The position numbers and the translations under genes were made by a program. From NCBI RefSeq assembly GCF_003725995.1, contig NZ_QIBX01000015.1, forward strand, positions 1-64,000: a DNA stretch of 64,000 bases. Reading direction: 5' to 3'. Below the pieces are notes generated by a model, which saw only the letters and a program-made list of their open reading frames with translations, was not told the origin of the DNA and did not search any database. Each line of letters starts with the position of its first letter. Positions within the stretch are counted from its first letter, which is position 1. This DNA is from Slackia equolifaciens (GTDB lineage Bacteria; Actinomycetota; Coriobacteriia; Coriobacteriales; Eggerthellaceae). Below are positions 9,190-18,135 of this stretch, one piece after another.

Positions 9190-9395
9190 TAGAGCGATGT
9201 TTATGCGGCAGCAAATCGGCATTCGTTTGCGGGGCGTCGTTTCTGGTGCGGCAAATCGCCGTTTGTTTGCGGGGCAACGTTTGCGCGGTTGCGAAACGAC
9301 GTTTGTGCTGCGGCAAATCGGCGTTCGTTTGCGGAACGACGCTTACGCGGTTGCGGGGCGACGTTTGCGCGGCAGCAAATCGCCGCTTGTTCCAT
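9190..9395. repeat. Satellite array of two alternating GC-rich modules
   Basis: Imperfect tandem modules: one of type GGCAAATCGCCGTTTGTTTG, one of type ACGTTTGCGCGGTTGCG. The same modules flank copy 2 of the 144-bp element (23341-23550). Module lengths vary and there are no unique spacers, so this is not a CRISPR array. Confidence 0.65.
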
Positions 9396-9493
9396 CCTGC
9401 CGATGTTCGCCCCACCCGCTTGGCGCTCGTTCCCAGACAAAATTGCCCACCCGATTGGCGCTTGTGGCGTAATCTCGCGAAAGCAAACGCGCG

Positions 9494-10525
9494 CTATGCG
9501 ATGTGGCCGAGGAAATCCTTTGTCCGGTCGGATTGCGGGTGCTCGAACACATCCTCGGGCGTGCCCTGCTCCACGATTACGCCGCCGTCCATGAATATCA
9601 CGCGGTCGGCCACATCGCGCGCAAACTTCATCTCATGCGTGACTACCATCATGGTCATGCCCTCGCTCGCCAGCGATCGCATGACGTCCAGCACGTCGCG
9701 CACCAACTCGGGGTCGAGCGCACTCGTGGCCTCGTCGAACAGCATCACATGCGGATCCATCGCCAATGCGCGGGCAATGGCCACGCGCTGCTGCTGACCG
9801 CCCGAAAGTTGCCCGGGCTTGTAGTCGGCGCGCTCGCGCAGGCCTACGCGTTCGAGCTGTTCGAGCGCGACACGTTCCGCCTCCTCCTTGGGACGCTTGA
9901 GCACGTGCTCTTGGGCGAGCATGACGTTTTTCTTGGCGGTGAGGTGCGGAAACAGATTGAAGCTCTGGAATACCATGCCCACGTGCTCACGCACCTTGTT
10001 GATTTTGGTCGAGGGATCGGTGATTTCGGTGTCTTCGAACCAAATGTGGCCACTGGTGGCCTCTTCGAGACGGTTCACGCAGCGCAACAACGTGGATTTG
10101 CCGGAGCCACTGGGTCCCAGGATGACCACCACTTCACCACGTTGCACCGTGAGATCGATTCCCTTGAGAATCTCCTGCGCGCCGTAGCATTTGTGCAGAC
10201 CCTCGATGCGAATGACTGCATCGGCAACGGCTTCGCGCGCGCTCGCAGCCGCCTCTCCTTCTGCGGAGGCGCCGCCCGCCCTGTCGCCTGACATAGGCGG
10301 ATTGTGGCTAATCGCCCCCAAAATGGGCTCGCGATTCTCGGCCGCCCCCGACGCGAGTGCGTCCCAATCAGCCGATTCCGGCACGGCCGCCCCCGGCGCG
10401 AGTGCGTCCCGATCAGCCGATTCCGGCACGGGCACCCCTCGATTAGCCGCCCCCGACGCGAGTGTGCCCTGGCCGGCAGATGCCGTCATGTGGGATACCG
10501 CGCCATTCACCTCTGCGCTTGCCAT
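9494..10525 (-). CDS. Amino-acid ABC transporter ATP-binding protein with an N-terminal extension
   Basis: ATPase subunit of the polar amino-acid (GlnQ/HisP) importer class that would sit on the cytoplasmic face of the permease encoded upstream. Walker A is GPSGSGKST, the signature LSGGQQQR, Walker [13 protein letters not shown] and the H-loop VVTHEM. The core begins near residue 100 ([19 protein letters not shown]). The first about 95 residues are unusual: low-complexity, with two and a half near-identical repeats of the [13 protein letters not shown] type. ATG 10525 has GGAGG 7 bp upstream and overlaps the end of the permease gene by spacing only (stop 10527-10529). A shorter start at the internal Met before SGDRAGG would remove most of the extension. 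Confidence 0.88.
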   Translation of the reverse strand: MASAEVNGAVSHMTASAGQGTLASGAANRGVPVPESADRDALAPGAAVPESADWDALASGAAENREPILGAISHNPPMSGDRAGGASAEGEAAASAREAVADAVIRIEGLHKCYGAQEILKGIDLTVQRGEVVVILGPSGSGKSTLLRCVNRLEEATSGHIWFEDTEITDPSTKINKVREHVGMVFQSFNLFPHLTAKKNVMLAQEHVLKRPKEEAERVALEQLERVGLRERADYKPGQLSGGQQQRVAIARALAMDPHVMLFDEATSALDPELVRDVLDVMRSLASEGMTMMVVTHEMKFARDVADRVIFMDGGVIVEQGTPEDVFEHPQSDRTKDFLGHIA

Positions 10526-10526
10526 G

Positions 10527-12662
10527 CTACTGCCTCCCGCCTTCCTCGGACGCCATCTTTTTCTCTGCCTTGGTGACCACATGAATCAAGGGAATCGTAA
10601 CCACGAGGTAGTAAAGCGCCGCGCAGATATACGGCGTAATGTTGCCGGTGGTTGCCGTAAGGTTCTTGGAGAACATCATCAGCTCCATAACGCCCACGCT
10701 GGAAAGCAGCGACGTGTCTTTGTAGAGCATGACGAATTCGCTGGTCATTGTGGGCATTACGCGACGCACTGTCTGCGGGATGATGACGAGGCCCATGGCC
10801 TGAATCTTATTCATGCCCAACGAGCTCGCCGCCTCCATTTGGCCCTTGGGAATAGATTCGATACCGGCGCGGAAAATCTCTGCCAGGTAGGCGGATGTGT
10901 TCACGGCCATGACCGCGATGCCCAGCGGCAGATTAGGCAGGTTGAATCCCAGCATCGGCATGCCGAAGAACGCGATGTAGATCTGCAGGAACAACGGAAT
11001 GCCGCGCAGCAGATTGATATATGTCACGCCAACCGCACGCAGAATGCGATTGCGGCTCATCTTGAGGAACGCGAACAGCAAACCAACAGGGATGGCCAGC
11101 GGAAAGCCGATAACCGTAACCAAGAGCGCCGTCCCCCATCCCTGGAACAGTGACGCGATGGAGGTGACCACGTACTGCGGCTTGAAGAACATGCCCAGGA
11201 ACGGATTGGAGTTCCACGCATCCACCCACGCCTGATTGTCTAGCCACGACACCGCGTCCTGAACCCATGTGCTTTCAGACACGGCGATCGTAGGGCTTTC
11301 GGGCAAATCGTGCTGGGTGCCGTCGCTCGTCGTGTAAGCGCCGCCCACGGTGTAGGCGCCGGCCGTGCTGGGAAAGAGCACGCCCTCCACCTCGATGGAA
11401 AGCTCCGAGCCGGCAGGAATGGGCTGGTCGAAATCGATAACGAGCGACGAATTGGACACGCGCGCTTGCGCCTGAACCTGCGTGCGGTCGAGGTCGCTTA
11501 CGATGGTCGCCTCAACGGAGGTATCCTCGAAGGAGCCGCCATCGGGCAGCTGAAGCGTGATCTGAGAGACGTCGCCCTCGTCGGTGCCGGTGATGCACCC
11601 CCAAGCAAGACGCGTGGCGATGCCGCCGAGGACCGCGCTGCCGCCATCTTCATTGGAACGTGCGGTAGCCGTGACGGAGGAAAGCACACCCTGGGCTTCG
11701 GTGCTTGACTGAGTGGCGGTATCGGCGGATTCCCCCGCATCGCTTGCGTCCGTGTTGCTTGCTGCGGCATCGGAGCCCTCGTCGCCCGACGCCGATTCGT
11801 CTGCCGTGGCGCCGGCCGATTCGCTGGGCGCCGCGCCGAACCACTTTTCATACAGCTCGTCATAGATGCCCTCGGCGCGAATATCCGCCAACGCCTCATT
11901 GATGGCTTGCGTGAGGCCGGGGTTGTCCTTGCTTACGGCGATGCCGAACTGCTCGCCTGTGGAAATCTCCTCGATGATTTCCATGTCCGTGAACGAATTG
12001 GACACCATCCACTGCTCTACCGGCAGGTCGCACACCACCGCCTGACACTGGCCGCTCATGACGGCAGTGAACGCCGCGGTCCAGTCATCAAAGTTGACGG
12101 TTTGCGCCTGAGGAAGGTTCTCCAGCGCCCATTCTTCAGACGTAGTACCCGATTGCACGGCCACCTTCACGCCTGCTTGATTGAGGTCGGAGGCCTGTTC
12201 GTGGCCAGAATCCTTCGCCACGGCAACGCCCTGGTTGGAATCCATGTACGGATCGGTGAAGTCGACTTCCTGCTTGCGCTCGTCGGTGATGGTGATGTTG
12301 CAGGCGCCCACATCGGTTTTCACGCCCTGCTTGACGGAAGGAATGATGCCGTCGAATTTCTGCGCCGGCAGATAGTTGAGCTCAAGGCCCAGACGCTCGG
12401 CGATCATGCCCATGAGCTCGACGGTGAAACCTTGGGGCTCGCCGGAATCATCCGCATACTCAAACGGCGGCGTGGCAAGGTCGGATGCCACGGTAAGCTT
12501 GCCCTCTTCTATAAGGGTGTAATCGACGCTGTCTTGGCTCGACCCGCTTTCCGGGGAATCACCGGAGCCGGAGAATGAGCATCCGATCAGGGAGAACGCT
12601 ACGAGAACGGCGCTGGCGGCAAGCAGGATAAAAAGAGAGGTTCGGACTGAGGCTTTGCGCAT
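10527..12662 (-). CDS. Fused lipoprotein substrate-binding protein and permease of an amino-acid ABC importer
   Basis: 711 residues. A lipobox SLIGC puts the lipid-modified Cys at 28. Residues about 50-275 form a family-3 periplasmic-type binding domain ([43 protein letters not shown]). After an Ala/Ser/Asp-rich linker there is an extra domain of about 150 residues rich in beta strands (about 335-470). The HisM/GlnP-type permease follows, with about five membrane segments and the EAA loop around [15 protein letters not shown]. Fused binding-permease subunits are known in Gram-positives; the middle domain is not usual. The ATPase gene follows with a 1-bp gap. GAAAGGA precedes ATG 12662. Confidence 0.88.
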   Translation of the reverse strand: MRKASVRTSLFILLAASAVLVAFSLIGCSFSGSGDSPESGSSQDSVDYTLIEEGKLTVASDLATPPFEYADDSGEPQGFTVELMGMIAERLGLELNYLPAQKFDGIIPSVKQGVKTDVGACNITITDERKQEVDFTDPYMDSNQGVAVAKDSGHEQASDLNQAGVKVAVQSGTTSEEWALENLPQAQTVNFDDWTAAFTAVMSGQCQAVVCDLPVEQWMVSNSFTDMEIIEEISTGEQFGIAVSKDNPGLTQAINEALADIRAEGIYDELYEKWFGAAPSESAGATADESASGDEGSDAAASNTDASDAGESADTATQSSTEAQGVLSSVTATARSNEDGGSAVLGGIATRLAWGCITGTDEGDVSQITLQLPDGGSFEDTSVEATIVSDLDRTQVQAQARVSNSSLVIDFDQPIPAGSELSIEVEGVLFPSTAGAYTVGGAYTTSDGTQHDLPESPTIAVSESTWVQDAVSWLDNQAWVDAWNSNPFLGMFFKPQYVVTSIASLFQGWGTALLVTVIGFPLAIPVGLLFAFLKMSRNRILRAVGVTYINLLRGIPLFLQIYIAFFGMPMLGFNLPNLPLGIAVMAVNTSAYLAEIFRAGIESIPKGQMEAASSLGMNKIQAMGLVIIPQTVRRVMPTMTSEFVMLYKDTSLLSSVGVMELMMFSKNLTATTGNITPYICAALYYLVVTIPLIHVVTKAEKKMASEEGGRQ

Positions 12663-13084
12663 GGCCGTCCTTTCGGAGAATGAATCGGAGAGCGCCTCCG
12701 CAGAGGCACTCGATACCCCAGACTAACCCCGCCGCAAAGCAAAAACGGCGCGCTGCCCAACTCCCCTCCCACTCAACAGAAAGCTGAACAAAGCCTTAAA
12801 GCCTCGGCTGCAGGCCGAGAAGCGCCTTGCGAAAGCGTCGAAGGGCGCCTCATGCCTCGCTCAGGCACGCCAAGCGTCACCCCGCCGCAGGCCGGCACTA
12901 ATGCCAGAACGCGCCCGGCCACCCATCCAGCATCACCCCCTGCCGCGGGCAGACCGGCGCGCAGCCGTGTCCTTTCGCCCTAGATATGCGCCGCGGCAGC
13001 GATTCGCAAAATGCGCACGCACGCACGGCGGCTCTTCGGTACAATCATGGGCAACCGATGCCATCGCTACTGAAAGGATGCGCG
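12663..13084. other. Divergent intergenic region
   Basis: Spacer between the ABC transporter operon and the Mur ligase gene. A TACAAT box at about 13040-13045 could serve the Mur ligase gene. Small hairpins such as CTCGGC-loop-GCCGAG near 12805 are present. No gene is seen. Confidence 0.4.
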
Positions 13085-14635
13085 ATGCAAAAACCCCAAC
13101 AGACCGCCTCGACCGTGAAGCGATATGCCGCTCTGCTTGATAATTTGGGAGTCCTCGCATCTCCGGTCGATGCCGCCGCCCTGCCCGATAGCCCCATCGC
13201 ATTTGCCACCTGCGATTCGCGCGAGGTGGTGCCAGGCACGTTGTTCGTATGCAAAGGCGCCGCATTCAAGCGTGACTACTTGATGAGCGCCATAGAGGCG
13301 GGCGCAGCATGCTACGTGTCCGAGACGGATTACGAAGCGCCCATCCCCTGCCTGCTGGTCACCGATATTCGCAAGGCTATGGGCGCCATCGCAGATTTCG
13401 CCTGGGGACACCCCTCGGGCAAAATCGATGTCTGCGCGTTCACGGGCACCAAGGGCAAAACCACGAGCGTGTACTATCTCAAGGGAATCCTTGATGCGCA
13501 AGCGCGAGCGGCAGGCACGCATACGGCAGCGATGTTCTCGAGCATCGAGATGGACGACGGCATAGAGCGAGGCGAGGCCAAGCTGACCACGCCCGAGCCG
13601 TTTGACCTCGAGCGTCACCTGGCAAACGCCGTGGCGGCGGGGGCCGAGCATGTTGCTATGGAAGCATCCAGCCAGGCGCTTAAATACGGTCGCACGTTTG
13701 GCGTCGAGTTCGCCGTGGGCGCATTCACCAATATCGGCGAGGATCACATCTCGCCGATCGAGCACCCCACATTCGAGGATTACTTCGCAAGCAAGCTGCT
13801 ACTGTTCAAGCAATGCGAAACGGCCGTGGTGAATTTGGACATGGACCGGGCCGATAAGGTGTACGCCTCGGCACGCGAGCGTTGCCCCCGCGTGATCACG
13901 TATTCGCTCGAGCACGAAGCGGCCGACGTGTTTGGCTTCCATCTGCGTCACACCGAGGGCGGCATCACGTTTACGGTGCGCACACCGCGATTCGAGCGCG
14001 AGGTTCTGCTCCCCACGCCGGTGAGATTCAACGTGTCGAACGCGCTGGGCGCAATCGCATGCGCCGAAGGACTGGGCATAGACGAAGAATGCATCGTGCA
14101 CGGGTTCGAAAGCGTCATGGTGCCCGGACGCATGAACCTTTACCCCACCCCGTCGGGACGGATCATGGGCGTAGTCGATTTCGCCCATAACGGCATGAGC
14201 CTTGAAACGCTGCTGCGCGATCTGCGTGAGAACTACCCCGATCGCGAGCTCTGCGTAGTGTTTGGAGCCACAGGCGGCAAAGGAATGGATCGCCGCGAGA
14301 CTATGGGTGTGGCAGCAGGCAAGTTCGCCGACCGCATCGTAATCACCGAAGACGACCCCGGCCCGGAGGACCCGGCCGACATCTGCGCAACCATCGCTCA
14401 TTTCATAGAGGCGCAAGGCAACCACGCCTGGCAGATAGAGGTCGATCGCGAGGCGGCGATACGCAAGGCAGTTTTTGAAACCGAACGCCCCGCCGTGGTG
14501 ATTGTGACCGGCAAAGGCCATGAGACGCGCATGATGCGCAGAGGCGGCGCCGAACCCTGCCGCGCCGACGGCGTAATTCTGCGTGAAGCGCTCGACGAGT
14601 TCGACGCGATGCAAGGGGAGAACGAGAGCGCGTAA
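13085..14635 (+). CDS. murE: MurE-type UDP-N-acetylmuramyl tripeptide ligase
   Basis: Mur ligase of 516 residues that should add the third amino acid to UDP-MurNAc-L-Ala-D-Glu in the cytoplasm. Visible motifs: N-terminal CDSREVVPGTLFVCKG, ATP loop FTGTKGKTT, MEASSQALKYGR, the carbamylated-lysine region HPTFEDYFASK, DFAHNGMS and GKGHE near the end. Where meso-DAP enzymes have DNPR, this one reads EDDPGPEDP, like the lysine-type enzymes of streptococci. A diamino acid such as L-Lys or L-Orn is therefore more likely than DAP; this is inference. ATG 13085 has GAAAGGA 8 bp upstream. A second, canonical MurE elsewhere in the genome cannot be excluded. Confidence 0.85.
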   Translation: MQKPQQTASTVKRYAALLDNLGVLASPVDAAALPDSPIAFATCDSREVVPGTLFVCKGAAFKRDYLMSAIEAGAACYVSETDYEAPIPCLLVTDIRKAMGAIADFAWGHPSGKIDVCAFTGTKGKTTSVYYLKGILDAQARAAGTHTAAMFSSIEMDDGIERGEAKLTTPEPFDLERHLANAVAAGAEHVAMEASSQALKYGRTFGVEFAVGAFTNIGEDHISPIEHPTFEDYFASKLLLFKQCETAVVNLDMDRADKVYASARERCPRVITYSLEHEAADVFGFHLRHTEGGITFTVRTPRFEREVLLPTPVRFNVSNALGAIACAEGLGIDEECIVHGFESVMVPGRMNLYPTPSGRIMGVVDFAHNGMSLETLLRDLRENYPDRELCVVFGATGGKGMDRRETMGVAAGKFADRIVITEDDPGPEDPADICATIAHFIEAQGNHAWQIEVDREAAIRKAVFETERPAVVIVTGKGHETRMMRRGGAEPCRADGVILREALDEFDAMQGENESA

Positions 14636-14708
14636 GTTAGGCATGAGCGCGCAAATGGGACTTACGCACCACCCCCTTTAGATACAAGGCCGGCTTAATT
14701 CGTGAACT

Positions 14709-14761
14709 GCCTCCCATTTCTTGGACAGAAGAGACAAGTCCGAGGAACGGGAGGCTTTTTT
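14709..14761 (+). terminator. Intrinsic terminator of the Mur ligase gene
   Basis: A long stem, GCCTCCC...TTGGAC against GTCC...GGGAGGC, with an 11-nt loop and followed by six T. It lies 74 bp after the stop codon. Confidence 0.85.
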
Positions 14762-14862
14762 CATGACCATGTACGATAGGGGCATCAGGGCTCGCGCCGC
14801 CGACATCTCCGCGATGCCGACATCTCCGCGCCGCCGACCCCTCCGCGATGCCGAACCGTATC

Positions 14863-14905
14863 AATATGCAATATATACTTGACATCATCCATAATATGCA
14901 ATATA
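14863..14905. promoter_or_regulatory. Repeated operator-like boxes at the XRE promoter
   Basis: The 13-mer AATATGCAATATA occurs exactly twice, at 14863-14875 and 14893-14905, 30 bp apart (about three helical turns). The second copy overlaps the spacer and -10 box. A weaker inverted relative (TATATTGCTTAT) lies at about 14928-14939. The AT-rich patch contrasts with its GC-rich surroundings and fits autoregulation by the XRE protein encoded next. Confidence 0.65.
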
Positions 14906-14907
14906 AA
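14879..14907 (+). promoter_or_regulatory. Strong sigma70-type promoter of the XRE operon
   Basis: TTGACA at 14879-14884, a 17-bp spacer and TATAAA at 14902-14907. It lies 45 bp before the start codon. Confidence 0.8.
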
Positions 14908-14951
14908 TCTTACATACTTCAATTCATATATTGCTTATGGAAGGTATTGCA

Positions 14952-15299
14952 ATGGACGGCACCACACTTGGATCAATCCCCGCAAGCTGGAGGCGCAAAG
15001 AGGAGAGTCCGCGACGAGAGGCGGCGATTCCCTTGCCTTCGCAGGGAGCGAGCAACAACAGCGCGACGAACGCATCACTTGAAGCGGTCAAACCCGTCTC
15101 CCAGCAAAAGAACCTGCGCATGAAGGCGGCGCGCGTGGCGTGCGGCATGTCCCAGTCGGATTTGGCAGAGGCGGTGGGCGTCACGCGGCAAACCATCGGG
15201 CTAATCGAAGCAGGCGGATACAATCCCACGCTCAATTTGTGCCGCAGCATCTGTAAAGCTCTCGGCGTCACGCTTAATGACCTGTTTTGGGAGGAGTAG
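14952..15299 (+). CDS. XRE-family helix-turn-helix regulator
   Basis: 115 residues. The C-terminal 60 form a compact Cro/CI-type HTH of the YgzD-like small-regulator class: MKAARVACGMSQSDLAEAVG, then VTRQTIGLIEAGGYNPTL and a closing CKALGVTLNDLFWEE. The N-terminal 50 residues are variable and Ser/Pro-rich, which is uncommon because these regulators usually have about 65 residues. ATG 14952 is used because GGAAGG lies 7 bp upstream; a later in-frame Met at the HTH start lacks a clear ribosome site. The membrane-protein gene follows with a 2-bp gap, the usual arrangement for this regulator class. Likely binds the 13-mer boxes in its own promoter. Confidence 0.85.
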   Translation: MDGTTLGSIPASWRRKEESPRREAAIPLPSQGASNNSATNASLEAVKPVSQQKNLRMKAARVACGMSQSDLAEAVGVTRQTIGLIEAGGYNPTLNLCRSICKALGVTLNDLFWEE

Positions 15300-15301
15300 C
15301 C

Positions 15302-15892
15302 ATGGCGGCAATCGAGAACAACGCATCATTTGTATCGGCCATTCGGGAATTCCTGTTTCCCCGCCACGATGAACGCGTTGAGGCCGAACTGGGTCGTTCT
15401 TATCGCGTCGCGTTCTGCGTACTTGTGGGAATTCTTGTTGTTCATATCGTGCTGAACATGTTCCTGGTGATGTGGGAAATGCAGTTCACGGAGCCCGGCG
15501 ACCCGATGCCGGTTTCGGGAGGCGTGGTTTCATGGGTGGAGTACCTCGCGTTGATGGCCGCCCTCATCCTGATTACCGTCATTCAAATCAGGAAAGGCGT
15601 GTACATCACGGGAAGATGGTGCACTCCTGACGGCAATTTCCCCATCGCATACGCCTGCGCGATCGCCGCTTTTTCAGGCTCTCTCGTGGGGGTGACGGCC
15701 ATGTTGACGCGCGTGTACGTCGAGGTGCATTACGTTGGCTGGGAGCACGTCACCTGGGCAGGCGATGTCGCAATCATGGCGATCGACGCGATCATGATCT
15801 TCGGCGCCGTGATGCTTGCTTTGTACGCCTCGTTCAGGGCGGCGCAGAAGCGCGAGGCGAAGCTGCTCGAAGCATTGGATTTCGACGACTAG
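15302..15892 (+). CDS. Four-segment membrane protein partnered with the XRE regulator
   Basis: 196 residues with hydrophobic segments at about 38-60, 80-98, 117-140 and 158-182, and a charged C-terminal end (RAAQKREAKLLEAL). No family can be named with certainty; small XRE regulators are often cotranscribed with DUF-type integral membrane proteins of this size. ATG 15302 follows GGAGGAG and sits 2 bp after the regulator stop, so translation is probably coupled. Function unknown. Confidence 0.75.
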   Translation: MAAIENNASFVSAIREFLFPRHDERVEAELGRSYRVAFCVLVGILVVHIVLNMFLVMWEMQFTEPGDPMPVSGGVVSWVEYLALMAALILITVIQIRKGVYITGRWCTPDGNFPIAYACAIAAFSGSLVGVTAMLTRVYVEVHYVGWEHVTWAGDVAIMAIDAIMIFGAVMLALYASFRAAQKREAKLLEALDFDD

Positions 15893-16112
15893 AATTTGGA
15901 AACTGGCGCCCTTTCCGACCGCCTTTGTAAACCGGCGTCGCAAAAGCCTAATCAAATGTCTGCAGAATACAAGGGGTCCCGAGTCACGCTTGATTTCAGC
16001 GACCCGGGACCTCAAATGCGCCTGTATTTTGCGGGCGTCATTCCCGCTGAATGAATCGAATCGACGGCTTTTTTCAGAAACCGACTGGCGCCGGGGCGCC
16101 GGGCGGCCTCCC

Positions 16113-16556
16113 CTAGGCCAGACGGCTACCCACTTCCTTCGCGGCAGCAGCTTTATCGAAATTCCCTCCGGTGGCGGCGTTGAGCGCACCCATGACTTTG
16201 CCCATATCGCGCTTGGTGGCGGCGCCCACCTCGGCGATGGTTTTTTCCACCAGGGCGATCAGCTCATCGCCGGAAATCTGCCTGGGCAGATACTCCTCCA
16301 GAATGGCGACCTGCGCGCGCAGCGTTTCCGTACGCTCCTCGTTGTTGCCGGCCTTGATAGAGCCCTCCAGCGTTTCGCTTGTCTGCTTGATCAGGCGCTT
16401 GAGCATGGCGTCCACGTCGGCATCGGTGATCTCGCGGCGCTCGTTGACCTCGATGTTCTTGATCTCGCCATGCACCTGGCGAAGAATAGACAGGCGCACC
16501 TTGTCATGCGCCTTCATAGCGTTCTTGATTTCTTCCTTGAGCTCTTCGTACTTCAT
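16113..16556 (-). CDS. GatB/YqeY domain protein
   Basis: 147 residues, the normal length for YqeY. Features are KYEELKEEIKNAMKAHDKVRLSILRQVHGEIKN at the N-terminus (helical tRNA-amidotransferase-like domain) and the C-terminal ATKRDMGKVMGALN. The family shares the tail domain of GatB and is thought to bind tRNA or assist amidotransferases; a defined reaction is not known. ATG 16556 has GGAGG 5 bp upstream. Longer in-frame starts lack this site. Stands alone between two gene-poor spacers. Confidence 0.88.
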   Translation of the reverse strand: MKYEELKEEIKNAMKAHDKVRLSILRQVHGEIKNIEVNERREITDADVDAMLKRLIKQTSETLEGSIKAGNNEERTETLRAQVAILEEYLPRQISGDELIALVEKTIAEVGAATKRDMGKVMGALNAATGGNFDKAAAAKEVGSRLA

Positions 16557-16840
16557 GGATGCCTCCCAACGTGATGGGGCGCCCGTCTTTATCGGGGCCC
16601 GCTTGTATTTTCCTTTAGTATAGCGCTCCATATACCAAACGGCAGGTCGGGCAAACGCCCACTCTCCCCGTCGCCCTCACCATCGCCGCGCTTCTGCGCC
16701 GCGCCGCCATCTTCAGCGTATTTTTTTCTCTAGGTGCCCCATTGCCAGTCCAGCCACCCTTCGCTTTCGTGCCCCGTTGCCGATCCAACCGCCCCTCCGG
16801 TCGCCCCTTCATTTTCGTGTTTCGCACCGCCCCTTGCCGT

Positions 16841-16878
16841 CACTTGAATTATCACTTTACACTTGAATCATCACTTTA
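16841..16878. repeat. Tandem 19-bp repeat with an inverted third half
   Basis: CACTTGAATYATCACTTTA occurs twice head to tail (one T/C difference). It is followed by TGACACTCAAGTGA at about 16888-16901, which carries the inverted CACTTGA half. This AT-rich cluster looks like a set of regulator-binding sites, although the nearest start codons are more than 280 bp away. Confidence 0.65.
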
Positions 16879-16982
16879 ATTTCAATTGACACTCAAGTGA
16901 CGAGCCGGATCGAACGAAGCCGAGGCGTAAGCCGCACGGCGAATGCTACTACATCGGCGAGATAGTACGCGCCCATACAACA

Positions 16983-17007
16983 ATGGCCGCCCCCACGGGA
17001 CGGCCAT
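16983..17007 (-). terminator. Candidate terminator of cydAB
   Basis: ATGGCCG and CGGCCAT arms, with a weak U-rich tail (TGTTGT) on the minus strand. About 70 bp beyond the cydB stop. Confidence 0.5.
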
Positions 17008-17078
17008 CATGTCTTTATAGTCCGCGAGCCACGAGTGACATCGCTTGTGGCGACACATGCATCACCAGCATAGGCGCT

Positions 17079-18134
17079 TTAGTACTGCAAATCCTCCACC
17101 TTCACGCGTCCGCGGAACGTACGGTAGATGATGAAGTGATAGATGAGCACCAGCGGCAGACCCACGCACGTGATACCCAGCATCCAGGTGAGCGTCAGGT
17201 TGCTGGAAGCCGCTGTGGCAATGGTGATGTTCTCGCCGGAAGCGGCAGTGGGGAACAGCGTGATGGGATCGCCTGCGCCCGCAACCACCAGATTGGGGAA
17301 CATGCTCGCGCCCCACAGCGCCACCAACAGCACGCACACGGCGGAAGAGGCGATGAATCCGGCCAGGTCGCTGCCGTCGCCCTTCGCCTTGGCGATGCAG
17401 AACACCATGGCGAGCACGGCAACGATGGCGATAACAATGCCCAGAACGGTCTGCACGCCGGTCAGCTCGGGCGCAATTACGAAGTGCCCGTACACCGACA
17501 CCAGCGCGAAAAGCACCAGCGCTGCAATGCCCGCCACATAGGCGGCCTTTTTGGCGCGAGCGCGCACCTCAGAATCCACCGGAGCCTTCAGCATGAGCCA
17601 GCTGGCGCCCTGAAGCACGAAGGCGGAAAGGCCCAACAGACCCGTGAGCAGAGTAAAGGGAGTCACCAGGCCCAGCAGCGGCACGCCGATGTAATCGCCG
17701 TTTGCATCCATGGGGATGCCTGCGTACACGTTGCCCACGGCCACGCCCAAAAGCAGCGCCGGAAGCAGCGAGCCCACAAAGAACAGGATGTTCCACAGCT
17801 TCGCCCACGCTTTGTCGTGACCGGCGAATTCAATCGCTGCAGCACGCACGATAAGGCCCATGAGCACCAGCATCACGGCCAGATAGAAGCCGGAGAACGT
17901 GGTGGCGTACGCCGCCGGAAACGCTGCGAACAGTGCGCCGCCCGCGGTGAGCAGCCACACCTCGTTGCCATCCCACACAGGACCGATGCTCTGACGCACG
18001 ATGGCGCGCTCCTGATCGTTTTTGGCAACGAACGGGCTCAGCACACCCGCGCCCAGGTCAAAGCCATCAAGCACGAAGTAGCCCGCGATCAGCACGAAAA
18101 TGAGGCAGAACCAAACAACCTGCAGGATCTCCAT
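17079..18134 (-). CDS. cydB: Cytochrome bd oxidase subunit II
   Basis: Subunit II of the cytochrome bd quinol oxidase, an inner-membrane terminal oxidase with high oxygen affinity. 351 residues with about nine membrane segments. The N-terminus MEILQVVWFCLIFVLIAGYFVLDGFDLG and SIGPVWDGNEVWLLTAGGALFAAFP are family hallmarks. ATG 18134 follows the cydA stop by 1 bp, so the two are translationally linked. An earlier in-frame start lies inside cydA and is Pro/Arg-rich, so it is not used. No cydCD assembly genes are adjacent. Confidence 0.95.
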   Translation of the reverse strand: MEILQVVWFCLIFVLIAGYFVLDGFDLGAGVLSPFVAKNDQERAIVRQSIGPVWDGNEVWLLTAGGALFAAFPAAYATTFSGFYLAVMLVLMGLIVRAAAIEFAGHDKAWAKLWNILFFVGSLLPALLLGVAVGNVYAGIPMDANGDYIGVPLLGLVTPFTLLTGLLGLSAFVLQGASWLMLKAPVDSEVRARAKKAAYVAGIAALVLFALVSVYGHFVIAPELTGVQTVLGIVIAIVAVLAMVFCIAKAKGDGSDLAGFIASSAVCVLLVALWGASMFPNLVVAGAGDPITLFPTAASGENITIATAASSNLTLTWMLGITCVGLPLVLIYHFIIYRTFRGRVKVEDLQY

Positions 18135-18135
18135 G

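Larger units (their letters stand above)
8774..9493. other. Spacer carrying repeat element copy 1 and a satellite array
   Basis: No gene is seen. The stretch contains a 144-bp hairpin-ended element (9046-9189) and, directly to its right, a short satellite array (about 9190-9395). Both have counterparts between nagB and nagA. Confidence 0.6.
16557..17078. other. Gene-free spacer with repeats and a hairpin
   Basis: Contains near-repeated GCCCCTTGCCGTC-type segments (16735-16835), a 19-bp tandem repeat (16841-16878) and a hairpin at the cydB end (16983-17007). No gene is supported. Confidence 0.5.

Noticed and set aside
9190-9395. CRISPR-like impression of the satellite arrays (also 23341-23550)
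   Set aside because: Module lengths vary, modules abut each other, and no unique spacers separate them; no cas genes are present.
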